Below are positions 21,704 through 33,461 of a stretch of 64,000 bases of DNA, one piece after another. The position numbers and the translations under genes are program-made. The notes below the pieces were generated by a model. That model made no database searches, had not been told where the DNA came from, and was given only the letters and a program-made list of their open reading frames with translations. The stretch is taken from assembly GCF_904849725.1 (NCBI RefSeq), contig NC_058520.1, forward strand, positions 397,371,993-397,435,992, in the 5' to 3' direction. Every line of letters begins with the position of its first letter. The stretch's first letter is position 1. This stretch comes from Hordeum vulgare subsp. vulgare (taxonomy: Eukaryota > Streptophyta > Magnoliopsida > Poales > Poaceae).

Positions 21704-24700
21704 GTAGTACGCTGGACCCACAAGAAACGGGAAACTTCCGTGTCATCCACGACTCGCGGTATATAACATATACCCGAGGTAAGTACCCGATCATCATCTT
21801 TCCCCTAACGATACTAGACAAAGAGGTCCACTCGATTGGTACCCAGCCCACATGTTGTACGTCTTATGAGCACCGACTCTGGACTGTATCAACCATGCAG
21901 GGACCAACGGTGTGCCTGGAACTCATAATAATGGCATAGTCGTCCTACCTGGCACGACCCCATCACGAGAGTGACACCGATCACTCCCGCCACTAGTAAT
22001 GTGGCTCTTTGCTAGTACCGACCAGAGTAATCAACAAAGCCCCGTCCCATAAAAGGGGTATCGTGGTCGTACTGGTAAGGTTGGGACGGTCGACACATCA
22101 TGAATCTAATCCATTTCCGGAACCATACTCACACCAAAATCACCGGTGCATCACTTCACCAAAAGTGATCACCAACTCATCATCACCCTCGGGCATTAGT
22201 GGCACCCGACGAGGTTTTCATAAACTCTTTATTTAACTCATCATCGTGCTCATGATAATATGCTCTATCTTTACTTGTCAACATGGTAATAACATGACCC
22301 TCACGGGGTAGGGTCAAGCTCAATGCAGTGATTCCACTTTACTAGACAACATGACAGTAGCATGATCCTCGTAGACAGTAGGGTCAGCTCATCATGTTTG
22401 TACTCCGAGGAGCCATGTGAATATCATTATCAACATGCAAGTGCTTCGAAGAAGCCTTCGGTACCATCACATCAATGATGAACCGGCACTGTGATCACAT
22501 GCAACGGAAAAGGTACTTGCTATTCTAGCATGCATCATTTCATATGCTCAAGTAATGGTCAAAGGGTTGCTTGCCTTGGTTAGCTAGGTATCCGGGGTCT
22601 TCGAGGTCTTGCGCTCCGGATCCTCCGTCACTCGGTAACTCTATCGTCGAGAAAGGGATAAATAAATACTAGCCCTCACTAAAACAGATCACAAAGTGCT
22701 TTTAAAAATGTTGCAAGGCTTGAATAAATTCAGTTTATTATTTTGGAAAATGCTTCCTATAGTTTTATTAGCTAAGCATATTAATTTAAAAGCAAACAGA
22801 AGTAAATAAGTGCTTTTTAATATCATTTTATTATATCAAAATAGTTTCTCTTTTTGTTAAATGTCAACTATTGCAGAATCAAATACTACTCATTTTTAGA
22901 AAATTACTGGTGGAAGAATTATATTTTTCCACTGGCTAAATCTTTTTATATAAATCATTTAAGTTACAGGATTAAAATAAAAGGAAAAAGGGCCAGGGGA
23001 ACAGATCCAGCCGGCCCAGCTAGCAGGCCTGGCCACCACGCGCGCGCGCGCCAGGTTCAAACCTGACCTGTGGGCCCCTGGGGTCAGCGCCAGCGGCTGC
23101 GCGCGCTGGCTGCCCGAGGACACCGACGGGTGGGCTCCACCTGTCGGGTCCTTCTCCTACCTCCACCGACGGGAGTGTTTGGACATAACTGGGGGGGGGG
23201 GGTTGGGACCGACCGGAGCGTCATCCCCTTGCTGGTGGCTCTCTACAGCGCGCCCAGAGCGCAGTTTTGGCATGCCACGACATGCTGGTTCGCTCTGGGG
23301 CACTTGGGACGTGTCCTCCATGTCCTGAGTGTTGCTGGGAGTTCGCCTAGCCGTTGTGGCTTAGTGGGAGCTCGAGCTGGTCAAGGGAGCAAGGAATACT
23401 AGTGTTGCCAGTACTGCCCTGGAGCTCAAATTGGAGTTCTTGTCACTTGTGCTTGGAGTTGGGGAGGGGCTGATTGACTGGGTGCTCAGGGTGTTCTGGT
23501 GCTCTAACCCACCAAGTTTGGGGCCTTGGCATTGGGTAAAACAGTGGCTAGGAGGGTTTTTACCTTCCTGGCAGTAGGTGTTCGATAGTGACTTGGGGTG
23601 CTTCCACTCCACCACTGTAAATGAAACTTAACAGGTTTGATCTTGGGGTAAAAACATTGGGTTCCACCAAATCTGACCTCCGTTGAACAAGTTTGACTTT
23701 GTAAACTTGAAAATGTCTCAAAATGACCAGTAATGTCCTTTACAAAGGGAGTGTGGCCAAACAGAGTCTCACAAATCCCATCTTTGGTGTGGAGTCCTCA
23801 TTTGGGGTGTTAAACACCTCTGCAAAGTTTCAGCTCCATTGGAGAAACTTTGCAATGTAGAGTTGTTCCAACTCTACTCTGGACAGAGAGGGTTTTGGGC
23901 TCATTAGGTGCACTTCCCCACCTTGGATCAAGGTGAGATTTTAGGTGAGCACTTAATATGGCTTGGAAGGGCTCCTGTAATTTTATGGGATTTTATTGAG
24001 ATAATTTCCTTTGGAAACATCTCAAAAAGCTAAAACAGACAGAAATGATTTTCAGGGTTTTACTCAAATAATATAAATATAAAATAGGGTTGGAAATCTT
24101 ATATATGGAAAATATATGTCCTTCTGAGCTTCCATGAAATTACTCCGAATTTTCTAAGGCAGGAAAGAAATTTTCCTTGTGGGAATATCATTACTGGCAT
24201 TAGAAACAGACATAGATATAAAATAGGAAAACAATATTTTAAATCACCAATTAATGTTTTTAATGAATGAAAATAATATTTGGATCAGATCACCAACTTT
24301 GGTTGGGAGTGCCACTTGGCTTCATGAGCTAGTAGTGTATCCCAACATGATGAAGGTGATCTTGGTATAAAGGAGAAAGGGTTTTTGAGGAGAGCAAAAT
24401 AATAAATTTTCATAGATTTGAGTCATCAAACAAACAAGCACATACTCAAACAAGGGTTCACATTGCACCCACAACATTATTTGAAAAAGTTTTAACAAGC
24501 TCTGATTTTTGCAACATAGAATACTTGGGATGAAAAACACGGTGTGACATCTTAATGGAGATCTATCCGATGTAATCTTCTTTGGCGGTGTGTTTGTCGA
24601 GATCCGATGAATTGTGGATTTATGATCAGATTATCTATGAATCTTATTTGAGTTTCTTCTGATCTCTTATATGCATGATTTCATATCCTTGTAATTCTCT

Positions 24701-25599
24701 TCGAGTTGTGGGTTTCGTTTGGCCAACTTGATCTACAGTTCTTGCAATGGGAGAAGTGCTTGGTTTTGGGCTCATACCGTGCGGTGACCTCACCCAGTGA
24801 CAGAAGGGGTAGCAAGGCGCACATCGTGTTGTTTCCATCAAGGGTAAAAAGATGGGTTTATATCTATTGCATGAATTTATCCCTCTACATCATGTCATTT
24901 TGCTTAAGGCGTTACTCTGTTTGTTATGAACTCAATACACTAGATGCATGCTGGATAGTGGTCGATGTGTGGAGTAATAGTAGTAGATGCAGAAAGTATT
25001 GGTCTACTTGTCTCGGACGTGATGCCTATATGTATGATCATTGCCTTAGATATCTTCATGGCTTTGCGCCATTCTATCAATTGCTCGACAGTAATTCGTT
25101 CACCCACCGTAATATTTGCTATCATGAGAGAAGCCTCTAGTGAACACTATGGCCCCCGGGTGTACTGCACATCATATTTTCAGTCCTACACTTTTACTTT
25201 GTTGCACTATCCGCCTTCAGATCTCACCTTGCAATCAATCATGAAGGGATTGACAACCTCTTTGTAGCGTTGGGTGCAAGTTTGCTATTTTTGCGCAGGT
25301 GCTTTGGAGACTTGGCTTGATACTCCTACTGGATTGATACCTTGGTTCTCAAACTGAGGGAAATACTTATTGCTACTATGCTGCATCACCCTTTCCTCTT
25401 CAAGGGAAAAACCAACGCAAGCTCAAGAGGTAGCAGTCCCCAGGCCCAATTTAGACGGCAAAGAACCCCTTTACGGGATTTTTCTTTGCCATCCCAGTTT
25501 GCCATCTGCAGACGGACGACAAAGGGCTTTGCCATCTGGGGTGCTCCCCTATGCCGTTTGCCATGGCTGATGGCAAAGTCTCTGATCCCTGTAGTGAGA

Positions 25600-26233
25600 C
25601 CTTCATGGTCTTGTAACCTAGATTTTGTATTTTGCTTGGGATTTATGTATCAAGTGAATGTCCTCCAGCTAACAGTAGTCCTATGGCTGGTGATCACAAA
25701 GGCATGTTTTCTGGAAATTATTTTCTAAAAAACCAATCGCTACAACCTTGGTATCCTAGCCAGGCTGACCATTGGCTAAACCTATCTTAGCGAGATTGGT
25801 ATCCCTAGCCTGGATATTTATATATCCACAACCTAGCCTAGCCTACCCAATAGCCAACCATAGTGGCCATCCGACACCTTCTGGCAGTCAGTGCCCAACC
25901 TCTCAGCCTAGCCTTAAAGCGATGTGTCTATGACCGACACAGGAGTTGTCGCATCCCCTAGCGTGCGATGGAAGAGTCCCTAGCCTATATAGTAAAACCT
26001 TGCCTCAACCCAGCAAACCGCAACCTTGAGACCCCCACCCAAGTAATCTTAGACCAACAAGATGCCTGGTTGGGTTCTTTGTAACGAAACCAATGTTTCC
26101 AAGCCTTGAGACATCGTATCCATCCTCGCCGACCTCAACCGCCAAGTTTTTGGCATTGAAGAGCCCCAGTGTATGTTGTGCATGAGGAGCCTGCGAGTGC
26201 TGTTATTTGACATTTTTGGGCCTCGTTGCACAT
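25600..26233 (+). repeat. 5' LTR end, PBS and truncated leader of element A (copy 1)
   Basis: 25600-25744 completes the element A 5' LTR (ends TCGCTACA). The PBS-like TTGGTATCCTAGCCAGG follows at 25748-25764. A leader with a CTATATAG at 25984-25991 leads to ATGCCTGGTTGGGTTCTTTG at 26062, the start of the pre-gag frame, which soon stops. At 26233, after GCACATC, the sequence switches abruptly to S gag. The same leader continues unbroken in copy 2 (32186-33461), so 26233/26234 is a rearrangement junction. Confidence 0.75.
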
Positions 26234-26818
26234 CACATTAGGAGAAGCCACAAAACTCCTAGACAATATCATGACAAACTATTCTCAATGGCACACTGAA
26301 AGGTCACCCACTAGTAAAAAAGTGCACGCTATAGAAGAAATTAACTCTTTGAGTGCTAAGATGGATGAGTTAATGAAATTGTTTGCTAGTAAAGGTGCTC
26401 CTTTAGATCCAAATGATATGCCCTTGTCTTCCTTGACTGAGAGTAGCAATGAGATCTTGGATCCTAATTTTGTTGGTAGGAATAATTTTCGCTGCAACAA
26501 TGCTTTTAGAGGTAACTATATTCGTAGCCCTTTTCCTAGTAATCCATCTAATAACTTTGGCAACTCCTACAACAATGCTTATGGAAATTACAATAAATTA
26601 CCCTCTGATCTAGAGAGTAATATTAAAGAATTTATCAACTCGCAAAAGATTTTCAATGCATCCATAGAAGAAAAACTACTCAAAATTGATGATTTGGCTA
26701 GGAGCGTTGATAGAATGTCTCTTGATATTGATGCTTTGAAAGTGAGATGTGCTCCTCCCAAGATCAATATGGATGAAACTTTGAAAGCTATGCATGTTTC
26801 CATGAATGAGAGTAAATA
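26234..26818 (+). pseudogene. Gag C-terminal part of gypsy family S
   Basis: A frame of about 195 codons entered at the junction, reading LGEATKLLDNIMTNYSQWHT, then KMDELMKLFASKGAPLDPN and an Asn-rich stretch (NNFGNSYNNAYGNYN), then coiled-coil-like SLDIDALKV. This is the C-terminal part of gag in a Sabrina/Fatima-type family. Its N-terminus is lost at the junction. No CCHC zinc knuckle is present, only single Cys residues, which is common in this family. It stops at TAA 26816-26818; a short frame at 26806-27123 continues the family's sequence in another phase. Confidence 0.7.
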
Positions 26819-27731
26819 AAGAACCACCCAAATTCGTAATAGACATGAATGGCTTAAAAAAGGGGTGTTCTCGTGATGAGAATCACGAAGATCTTAAAGT
26901 GCTTGGTGTGACTCCCATTGAATCCTGGTTTTCTAGTGTCAAACCTAATGATGATGGGGCTGGATATGAATCCACTTTGGTTGAAAAATGCCCCAATGAT
27001 TCGGAGTCTATCTATCTTGATGCTAAAAGCATTACAAGTGGAGTAGAGGATATCAAAACTTTGAGTAGTAATGAAACTACTACTTTGGATTCAAGGAATT
27101 CAATTATGATAGTTGCTCTTTGATTGAATGTATTTCCTTGATGCAATCCATGCTAAACTCTCCACATGCTTATAGCCAAAAAAGGCATTTACCGACCATA
27201 TCGTCGATGCTAGGATGAAATCTCTTGAAGAGAAACTTGAATTGGAAGTTTCTATTCCTAGAAAACTTCATGATGAGTGGGAACCTACTATCAAAAACTA
27301 AGATAAAAAACTATGAATGCAATGCTTTGTGTGATTTGGGTGCTAGTGTTTCCGCGATTCCAAAGTCTTTATGTGATGTTCTAGGTTTCAATGAGATTGA
27401 TGAGTGCTCTCTTAATTTGCATCTTGCGGATTCTACCATTAAGAAACCTATGGGAAGGATCAATGATGTTCTTATTATTGCAAATAGGAACTATGTACCC
27501 GTGGATTTCATTGTGCTTGATATTGATTACAATCCGACGTGTCCTATCATTCTCGGTAGACCTTTCCTAAGGACTATTGGTGTTGTCATCGATATGAAGG
27601 AAGGGAACATTAGATTTCAATTTCCATTAAAGAAGGGCATGGAACATTTTCTTAGAAAGAAAATAAGATTGCCTTATGAATCCATGATGAGGGCTACTTA
27701 TGGTTTGAGCACCAAAGACGACGATACGTGA
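26819..27731 (+). pseudogene. Gag-protease region of family S
   Basis: A spacer frame (26819-27123: KFVIDMNGLKKGCSRDENHE and on) leads, after a frame change near 27295, to a retropepsin-like aspartic protease at about 27290-27731. Its active-site strand is CNALCDLGASVSAIPKSLCD, with DLGA where many elements have DTGA or DSGA, and the flap-to-C-terminal part is CPIILGRPFLRTIGVVIDMK. It would cleave gag precursors. A one-base insertion in an A-run around 27290-27300 separates it from KLHDEWEPTIK upstream. It ends at TGA 27729-27731 and no RT, RNase H or integrase follows, so family S as seen here is gag-protease only and depends on other elements. Confidence 0.8.
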
Positions 27732-30519
27732 TTCTATCGCCATATGCCTAGCTAAGGGCGTTAAACAGTAGCGCTTGTTGGGAGGCAAGCCAATGAATTT
27801 ATCTTTGCTTTTTTGCTTTGTGTTTTGTTGTGTCCAAACCATCATAATTCTGCAATGATTGTGTTTTTTGTGTTTCTTTTTGTGTTTGAGCCAAGTAAGA
27901 CATTTATGACTAGTTTTGGTGATGGTTGTTTGATCTTGCTGAAAAAGACAGAAACTTTGTGCTCAAGAAATTATTTTTTATTCCTATCCAGAAAGAGCTT
28001 TTGAGTTGATTCTTTTTGGTGCTGGTTGATATGACAATTGCCCAAAGTTTCTTAATGTTTCAGAATTTTTGAGATACCAGAAGTATACAAAGTATACAGA
28101 TTGCTACAGACTGGTCTGTTTTTGACAGATTCTATTTTTGTTGTGTTGATTGCTTATTTTGATGAAACTATGGATAGTATTGGGGGGGGGGGTACTATCC
28201 ATGGAAAAGTGAGAATACAGTAATATAACACCAATATAAATAGAAATAAAGTTTGCTACAGTACCTAAAGAGGTGGTAGTTTGTTTTCTTGTGCTAATGA
28301 TATCACGAGTTTCTCTTTAAGTTTTGTGTTGTGAAGTTTTCAAGTTTTGGGTGATGTTCTCAAGGACAATGGAATAAAGAGTGTAAAGAGCTCAAGCTTG
28401 GAGATTCCCAAGGCATCCCAAGCCAAATTCAAGGACACCAAAAAGCTTAAGCTTGGGGATGACCCGGGAAGGCATCCCCTCTTTCGTCTTCAATCCATCG
28501 GTAACATTACATGGAGCTATATTTGTATTCACCACATGATATGTGTTTTTCTTGGAGCGTCGTGTATTATAGGAGTCTTTTCTTTTTGTTGTGTCACAAT
28601 CGTCCTTGCTGCACACCTTTTGAGAGACACATGCACTCATCGTGAATTTGCTAGAATACTCATTGAGCATCGCTTATATCTTTTTGTGTTAGGCAATTTA
28701 GCTCACATGTGCTTCACTTATATCTTTTGAGCTAGATAACTTTGCTCTAAGTTCTTCACTTATATCCTTTAGATCACGGTGGTGTCATATTTTGGAGAAA
28801 TAAGAACTCTCGATCTTCACTTATATATTTTTGAGAGTGCTCTCTCTGAGTAACTTGGTAGTTGGCTTGTGCTATGAAAGTAGTCCTAAAGATGATAGGC
28901 GTCCAAAGACGATACAATAAAACTTCCATATTCATGTGCATTGATTAGAAAGAGAAGTTTGATTCCTCTCAATTAGTTTTGAGACATTGATTTGGTAATA
29001 TTAAAAGTCATGTTAGTAGGGTGTTGTGAATCTGGAAATACTTGTGTTGAAGTTAGTGATTCCTCTAACATTCATGTATGGTGAACAACTATGTTAGGAA
29101 GTCGGAGCATAATTGAATTATTGATTGTCATCCTTTGTGTTGCGGTCGGGATCGCGCGATGGTTAACACCTACCAACCCTTCCCCTAGGAGTATGCGCTT
29201 AGCACTTTGTTTCGATTACAAATAAAAACTTTCGCAATAAGTATGTGAGTTCTTCATGACTAATGTGAGTCCATGGTATAGATGCACTTTCACCTTCCAC
29301 CATTGCTAGCCTCTCTAGTGCGCGCAACTTCCGCCGGTACACAAAACCACCATAGACCTTCCTCAAAACAGCCACCATACCTACCTATCATGGCCTTTTC
29401 ATAGCCATTCCGAGATATATTGCCATGCAACTCCCACCGTTCCGTCTCATGACATGTGCCGTCACTTTCATATTGCCATTGCATGATCGTAAGATAGCTA
29501 GCGAGCCATACACTAAGCTAGATCGTTGCACATCCCGGTATACTGCCGGAGGCATTTCCTATAGCGTCATCATTGTTCTAAGCATTGAGTTGTGAGTAAA
29601 TAAAAGTGTGATGATCATCATTATTAGAGCATTGTCCCATGTGAGGAAATAAAAAAAGGGAGGCCAAAGTTTCCCACACAAAAAAATGGAAAGAGGTCAA
29701 AGAGCCCAATCAAAAAAAGAGAGAGAAAAAGAGAGAAGGGACAATGCTACTATCTTTTTCCACACTTGTGCTTCACAATATCACCATGTTCCTCATGATT
29801 GAGAGTCTCTTGTTTTGTCACCACCATATACTAGTGGGAATATTCATTATATAACTTGTCTTGTATATTCCAATGATGGGCTTCCTCAAAATTTCCCTAG
29901 GTCTTCGTGAGCAAGCAAGTTGGATGCACACCCACTAGTTCTTCCTTTGAGCTTTCACACACTTATTTCTCTAAGTGCATCCGTTGCATGGTAATCCCTA
30001 CTCTTTCACATTGATATCTATTAATGGGCATCTCCATAGCCCTTTGATACGCCGAGTCAATGTGACCATCTCCTCCTTTTTGCCTCACAACGTTCACCAC
30101 ACTCTATTCCACCTATAGTGCTATATCCATGGCTCACGCTCCTGTATTGCGTGATAGTTGAAAAAAGATTTGAGAAAACAAGAGTGCGAAAACAAATACT
30201 TGGCCAATACTGGTGTTGTGCATGATTTAAATTCATTGTGTGGGGATGATGGAGCATAACCAGACTATATGATTTTGTAGGGATAACATTCTTTAGCCTT
30301 GTTATTTCGAAAGCTCATGATTACCTTGCTAGTTTGCTTGAAGTATTATTGTTTTCATGTCAATAGCAAACTATTGTTTTGAATCTTACGGATCTGAACA
30401 TTCACGTCACATGAAAGAAGTTACAAAGGACAAAAATTCTAGGTAGAATTCCACATCAAGAATTTAGTCTTTATCACTTCCCTACTCGAGGACGAGCAGG
30501 AGTTAAGGTTGGGGATGCT
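27732..30519 (+). other. Non-coding internal region of family S up to its 3' LTR
   Basis: About 2.8 kb without a conserved coding frame, where an autonomous element would have RT and integrase. It includes CGTTGGGAGGCAAGCCAAT-type sequence right after the protease (27770s), a perfect 10-bp inverted repeat around a G-run (28170-28202), and AAGCTTGGGGATG phrases (28447, 30505). It ends in the polypurine tract GGTTGGGGATGC immediately before the LTR. Short frames at 28347-28730 and elsewhere are chance. Confidence 0.7.
28170..28202. repeat. Inverted repeat flanking a G-run
   Basis: ATGGATAGTA, then a loop with about 11 G, then TACTATCCAT: a perfect 10-bp stem. It lies in the non-coding internal region of S and could form a hairpin in the RNA. 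Confidence 0.6.
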
Positions 30520-32024
30520 TGATATGTCTCCAACGTATCTATAATTTTTGATGGTTCCATGCTATTATCTTGTCAAACTTTGGATGTTTTGTATGCATTT
30601 GATATCTTTTTTGGGACTAACTTATTAACTCAGTGCCAAGTGCCAATTCCTGTTTTTCCCGTGTTTTTGACCTTTTTCAGAGGAGAATATTAAACGGAGT
30701 CCAAATGGAATAAAACCTCCGAAAAGATTTTTTTCGGAACAGAAGATACGCAGGAAGCTTGGTAACCAAGGCAAAGGGCACCAGGGAGGCCACAAGCCCC
30801 CTAGCCGCGGCCTGGGGGGCGCGCCTAGCAGGCTTGTGGGCCCCCTGTGGCTCCTTTGCACTACTTCTTCCGCCTATAAATTCCTGAAAAATCTGAAACC
30901 ACGAGAGAGAGAGACGAAAATACTTTTCCGCCGCCGCAAGCTTCTGTCTCCGTAAGATCCCATCTGGGGCACGTTCTGGTGCCCTGCCGGAGGGCGGATT
31001 CGGCCACGGAGGGCTTCTTCATCAACACCATTGCCTCTCCGATGATGCGTGAGTAGATCACCATAGACCTTCGGGTCCATAGCTAGTAGCTAGATGGCTT
31101 CTTCTCTCTCTTGGATCTTCAATACAAAGTTCTCCATGATCTTCATGGAGATCTATCCGATGTAATCTTCTTTTGTGGTGTGTTTGTCGAGATCCGATGA
31201 ATTGTTGATTTATGATCAGATTATCTATGAATCTTATTTGAGTTTCTTCTGATCTCTTATATGCATGATTTCGTATCCTTGCAATTCTCTTCGAGTTGTG
31301 GGTTTCGTTTGGCCAACTTGATCTACAGTTCTTGCAATGGGAGAAGTGCTTGGTTTTGGGTCCATACCGTGCGGTGACCTCACCCAGTAACAGAAGGGGT
31401 AGCGAGGCACGCATCATGTTGTTGCCATCAAGGGTAAAAAATGGGATTTATATCTATTGCATGAATTTATCCCTCTACATCATATCATCTTCCTTAAGGC
31501 GTTACTCTCTTTGTTATGAACTCAATACACTAGATGCATGCTGGATAGCGGTCGATGTGTGGAGTAATAGTAGTAGATGCAGAAATATCGGTCTACTTGT
31601 CTCGGACGTGATGCCTATATGTATGATCATTGCCTTAGATATCATCATAACTTTGCGCGGTTCTATCAATTGCTCGACAGTAATTCGTTCACCCACCGTA
31701 ATATTTGCTATCATGAGAGAAGCCTCTAGTGAACACTATGGCCCCCCGGTCTACTTCACATCACATTTTCAGTCCTACACTTTTACTTTGTTGCACTTTC
31801 CGCATTCATATCTCACCTTGCTATCAATCATGAAGGGATTGACAACCCCTTTGTATCGTTGGGTGCAAGTTTGTTGTTTTTGTGCAAGTACTTTGGAGAC
31901 TTGGCTTGATACTCCTACTCGATTGATACCTTGGTTCTCAAACTGAGGGAAATACTTACTCCTACTGTGCTGCATCACCCTTTCCTCTTCAAGGGAAAAA
32001 CCAACGCAAGCTCAATAGGTAGCA
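30520..32024 (+). repeat. 3' LTR of gypsy family S
   Basis: Starts TGATATGTCTCCAACGTATC right after the polypurine tract and ends CAATAGGTAGCA, 1505 bp. It is the uninterrupted version of the solo LTR 10257-25435 and shows the empty target site of G (CATGATCTTCATGGAGATC near 31140). TATA box TATAAAT at 30875-30881. It is followed by GTCCCC, the same mini-CACTA sequence that follows the solo LTR. Confidence 0.9.
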
Positions 32025-32185
32025 GTCCCCAGGCCCAATGCAGACGGCAAAGAACCCCTTTACCGGATTTTTCTTTGCCATCCCAGTTTGCCGTCTGCAG
32101 ACGAACGACAAAGGCCTTTTCCATCCGGGGTGCTCCCCTTTGTCGTTTGCCATGGCTAACGACAAAGTCTCTGATCCGTGTAGTG
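32025..32185. mobile_element. Mini-CACTA right half, duplicated copy
   Basis: Matches 25436-25596, including TTTGCCGTCTGCAGACG-type subterminal repeats, and ends GATCCGTGTAGTG followed by AGA. No left half lies beside it; it is the duplicate created by the rearrangement, not a second insertion. Confidence 0.85.
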
Positions 32186-32353
32186 AGACCTTCATGGTCT
32201 TGTAACCTAGATTTTGTATTTTGCTTGGGATTTCTGTATCAAGTGAATGTCCTCCAGCTAATAGTAGTCCTGTGGCTGGTGATCACAAAGGCATGTTTTC
32301 TGTAAATTATTTTCTGAAAAACCAATCGCTACAACCTTGGTATTAGAGCCAGG
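32186..32353 (+). repeat. Element A LTR end and PBS (copy 2)
   Basis: 32186-32333 duplicates 25597-25744 and ends TCGCTACA. The PBS TTGGTATTAGAGCCAGG at 32337-32353 is one base from a perfect match to initiator tRNA-Met, better kept than copy 1. It leads into the intact continuation of the A leader. Confidence 0.8.
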
Positions 32354-32649
32354 CTGACCATTGGCTAAACCTATCTTAGCGAGGTCGCTATCCCTAGCCC
32401 GGATATTTATATATCCACAACCCAGCCTAACCTACCTAATAGCCAACCACAGTGGCCATCCGACACCTTCTCGCAGTCGGTGCCTAACCTCTCAGCGTAG
32501 CCTTAATGTGGTGTGTCTATGATCGACATAGGAGTTGTCGCATCCCCTAGCATGCGATGGAAGAGTCCCTAGCCTATATAGTAAAACCTTGCCTCAATCC
32601 AGCAAACCGCAACCTTGAGACCCCACTCAAGTAATCTCAGACCAACAAG

Positions 32650-33461
32650 ATGCCGGGTTGAGTTCTTTGCAACGAAACTACCATGTCCAAGCCTTGAGAC
32701 TTCGTAGCCATCCTCGCCGACCTCAACCACCAAGTTTTTGGCATTGAAGAGCCCCAATGTATGTTGTGCATGAGGAGCGTGCGAGTGCTGTTATTTGACA
32801 CTTTTGGGCCTCGCTGCACATCTATGAAGGAAATTCCTTGCTGGAGTACCCTTGCCATTTCACTAGTAGAGCAGCAGCCAGCGAAGCCCAAGCCCGTCAG
32901 CTTGCAGCCCAAGAAGCTATAGTCCAGCTGCGATATTTGTCGCCATTGATGAATAGCCGGTCATTTTGCTACTATCCTAGCCGTGAAGGCTATGGTAGTC
33001 GAACCCTAGTTGCCAGCGAAGACCTTGAGGCACACCCTGACTTGGTGCAGGTTGTGTGCTATTTGAGAGCACATGAGACACTCATCGACCAGATCACCTC
33101 TGACCTAGTCATGAACTACATGCCAACTGTTCGCCGGACCCCAGCAAGCCATGAAGCTGCGGCCGCCTCCAGCAACCAACCCATATTTGTTGGAAGACTT
33201 ATCGGATCGCTGAGGTCTGCCCCAGCCTTTATGTTGGCCAGCCCAACCATAACCCCAGTGGAGCTTCACCACAGTTTGGATGCTTTCTACAATGAAGTTG
33301 TGCCAAGGGCGCACCATCCGAGACATCGCCGCCACCGCAACCTTGCAGCCTCGTTCCATGGCCCATTTAACCCTAGAGCTATGACAAACGGAGCAGCCTT
33401 ATTGGCTATTGAGCACGTCCACTCAGAGGCCAAGGAAGGCGGAGCGAGTCCGCCACTGTAG
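32650..33461 (+). pseudogene. Accessory pre-gag ORF of element A, broken
   Basis: From ATG 32650 (now stopped after 3 codons) the leader encodes DFVAILADLNHQVFGIEEPQ. After a frame change it reads YVVHEERASAVI, a stop, HFWASLHIYEGN, EYPCHFTSRAAASEAQARQL, AAQEAIVQLRYLSPLM and on to 33461 (open from about 32805). The order of features follows the pre-gag ORF of element G: HE, a hydrophobic strand, an aromatic strand, then a long Ala/Glu helix ending in LR. It sits in the same place, about 300 bp after the PBS. I recognise no known domain with certainty. In A this is the only protein trace; no gag or pol follows. Confidence 0.6.

Larger units (their letters stand above)
10885..24549 (-). mobile_element. 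Full-length gypsy chromovirus G (Tekay-like), minus strand
   Basis: A complete but inactivated LTR retrotransposon, 13.7 kb. The LTRs are 10885-15199 (3' LTR in element orientation) and 20895-24549 (5' LTR). Target duplication TCTTC (10880-10884) / TCTTA (24550-24554). The sequence on both sides rejoins to match the uninterrupted S LTR at 31139-31150. Order from the 5' LTR is PBS complementary to initiator tRNA-Met, an extra 251-aa ORF, gag, protease, RT, RNase H, integrase, chromodomain and polypurine tract. Gag-pol is one frame broken by three CAG-to-TAG type stops and two frameshifts. The LTRs differ at about 2 percent in the first 650 bp by my count, so this is the youngest layer. Confidence 0.95.
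20895..24549 (-). repeat. 5' LTR of element G, with 666-bp deletion
   Basis: 3655 bp, about 660 bp shorter than its partner because sequence equal to 13161-13826 is missing between CTACCTCC and GGGAGTGTTTGGAC. The lost part contains the TATA box. It retains a CA microsatellite (21572-21605) and the shared palindromic motif (21656-21703). LTRs are identical at insertion, so the deletion is later. Confidence 0.9.
10257..25435 (+). mobile_element. Solo LTR of gypsy family S, interrupted by element G
   Basis: The LTR begins TGATGCGTCTCCAACATATC at 10257 and ends CAAGAGGTAGCA at 25435, flanked by the 5-bp duplication GTCCC on both sides (10252-10256 and 25436-25440). Its own length is about 1.5 kb (10257-10884 plus 24555-25435), equal to the second copy at 30520-32024. 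With matching target duplications and no internal domain, it is a solo LTR, the product of recombination between two LTRs. The family resembles Sabrina/WHAM-type Triticeae elements. A TATA box (TATAAAT) lies at 10613-10619. Reading frames inside it are not genes. Confidence 0.85.
10072..25596. mobile_element. Mini-CACTA transposon, split by nested LTR elements
   Basis: The left end is CACTACACGGATCAAGGAAT at 10072 and the right end CAGAGACTTTGCC...CACTAC (as reverse complement) finishes at 25596. Both sides are flanked by the 3-bp duplication AGA (10069-10071 and 25597-25599). Its own sequence is only about 340 bp (10072-10256 and 25436-25596), non-coding, with repeated TTTGCCGTC subterminal motifs in both orientations. 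It is non-autonomous and would need a transposase in trans. The solo LTR of family S and element G are inserted inside it. Confidence 0.85.

Noticed and set aside
24706..25267. Frames of 100-144 codons, also seen at 31296-31946
   Set aside because: They are two copies of the same stretch of S LTR; differences between copies break the frames differently.
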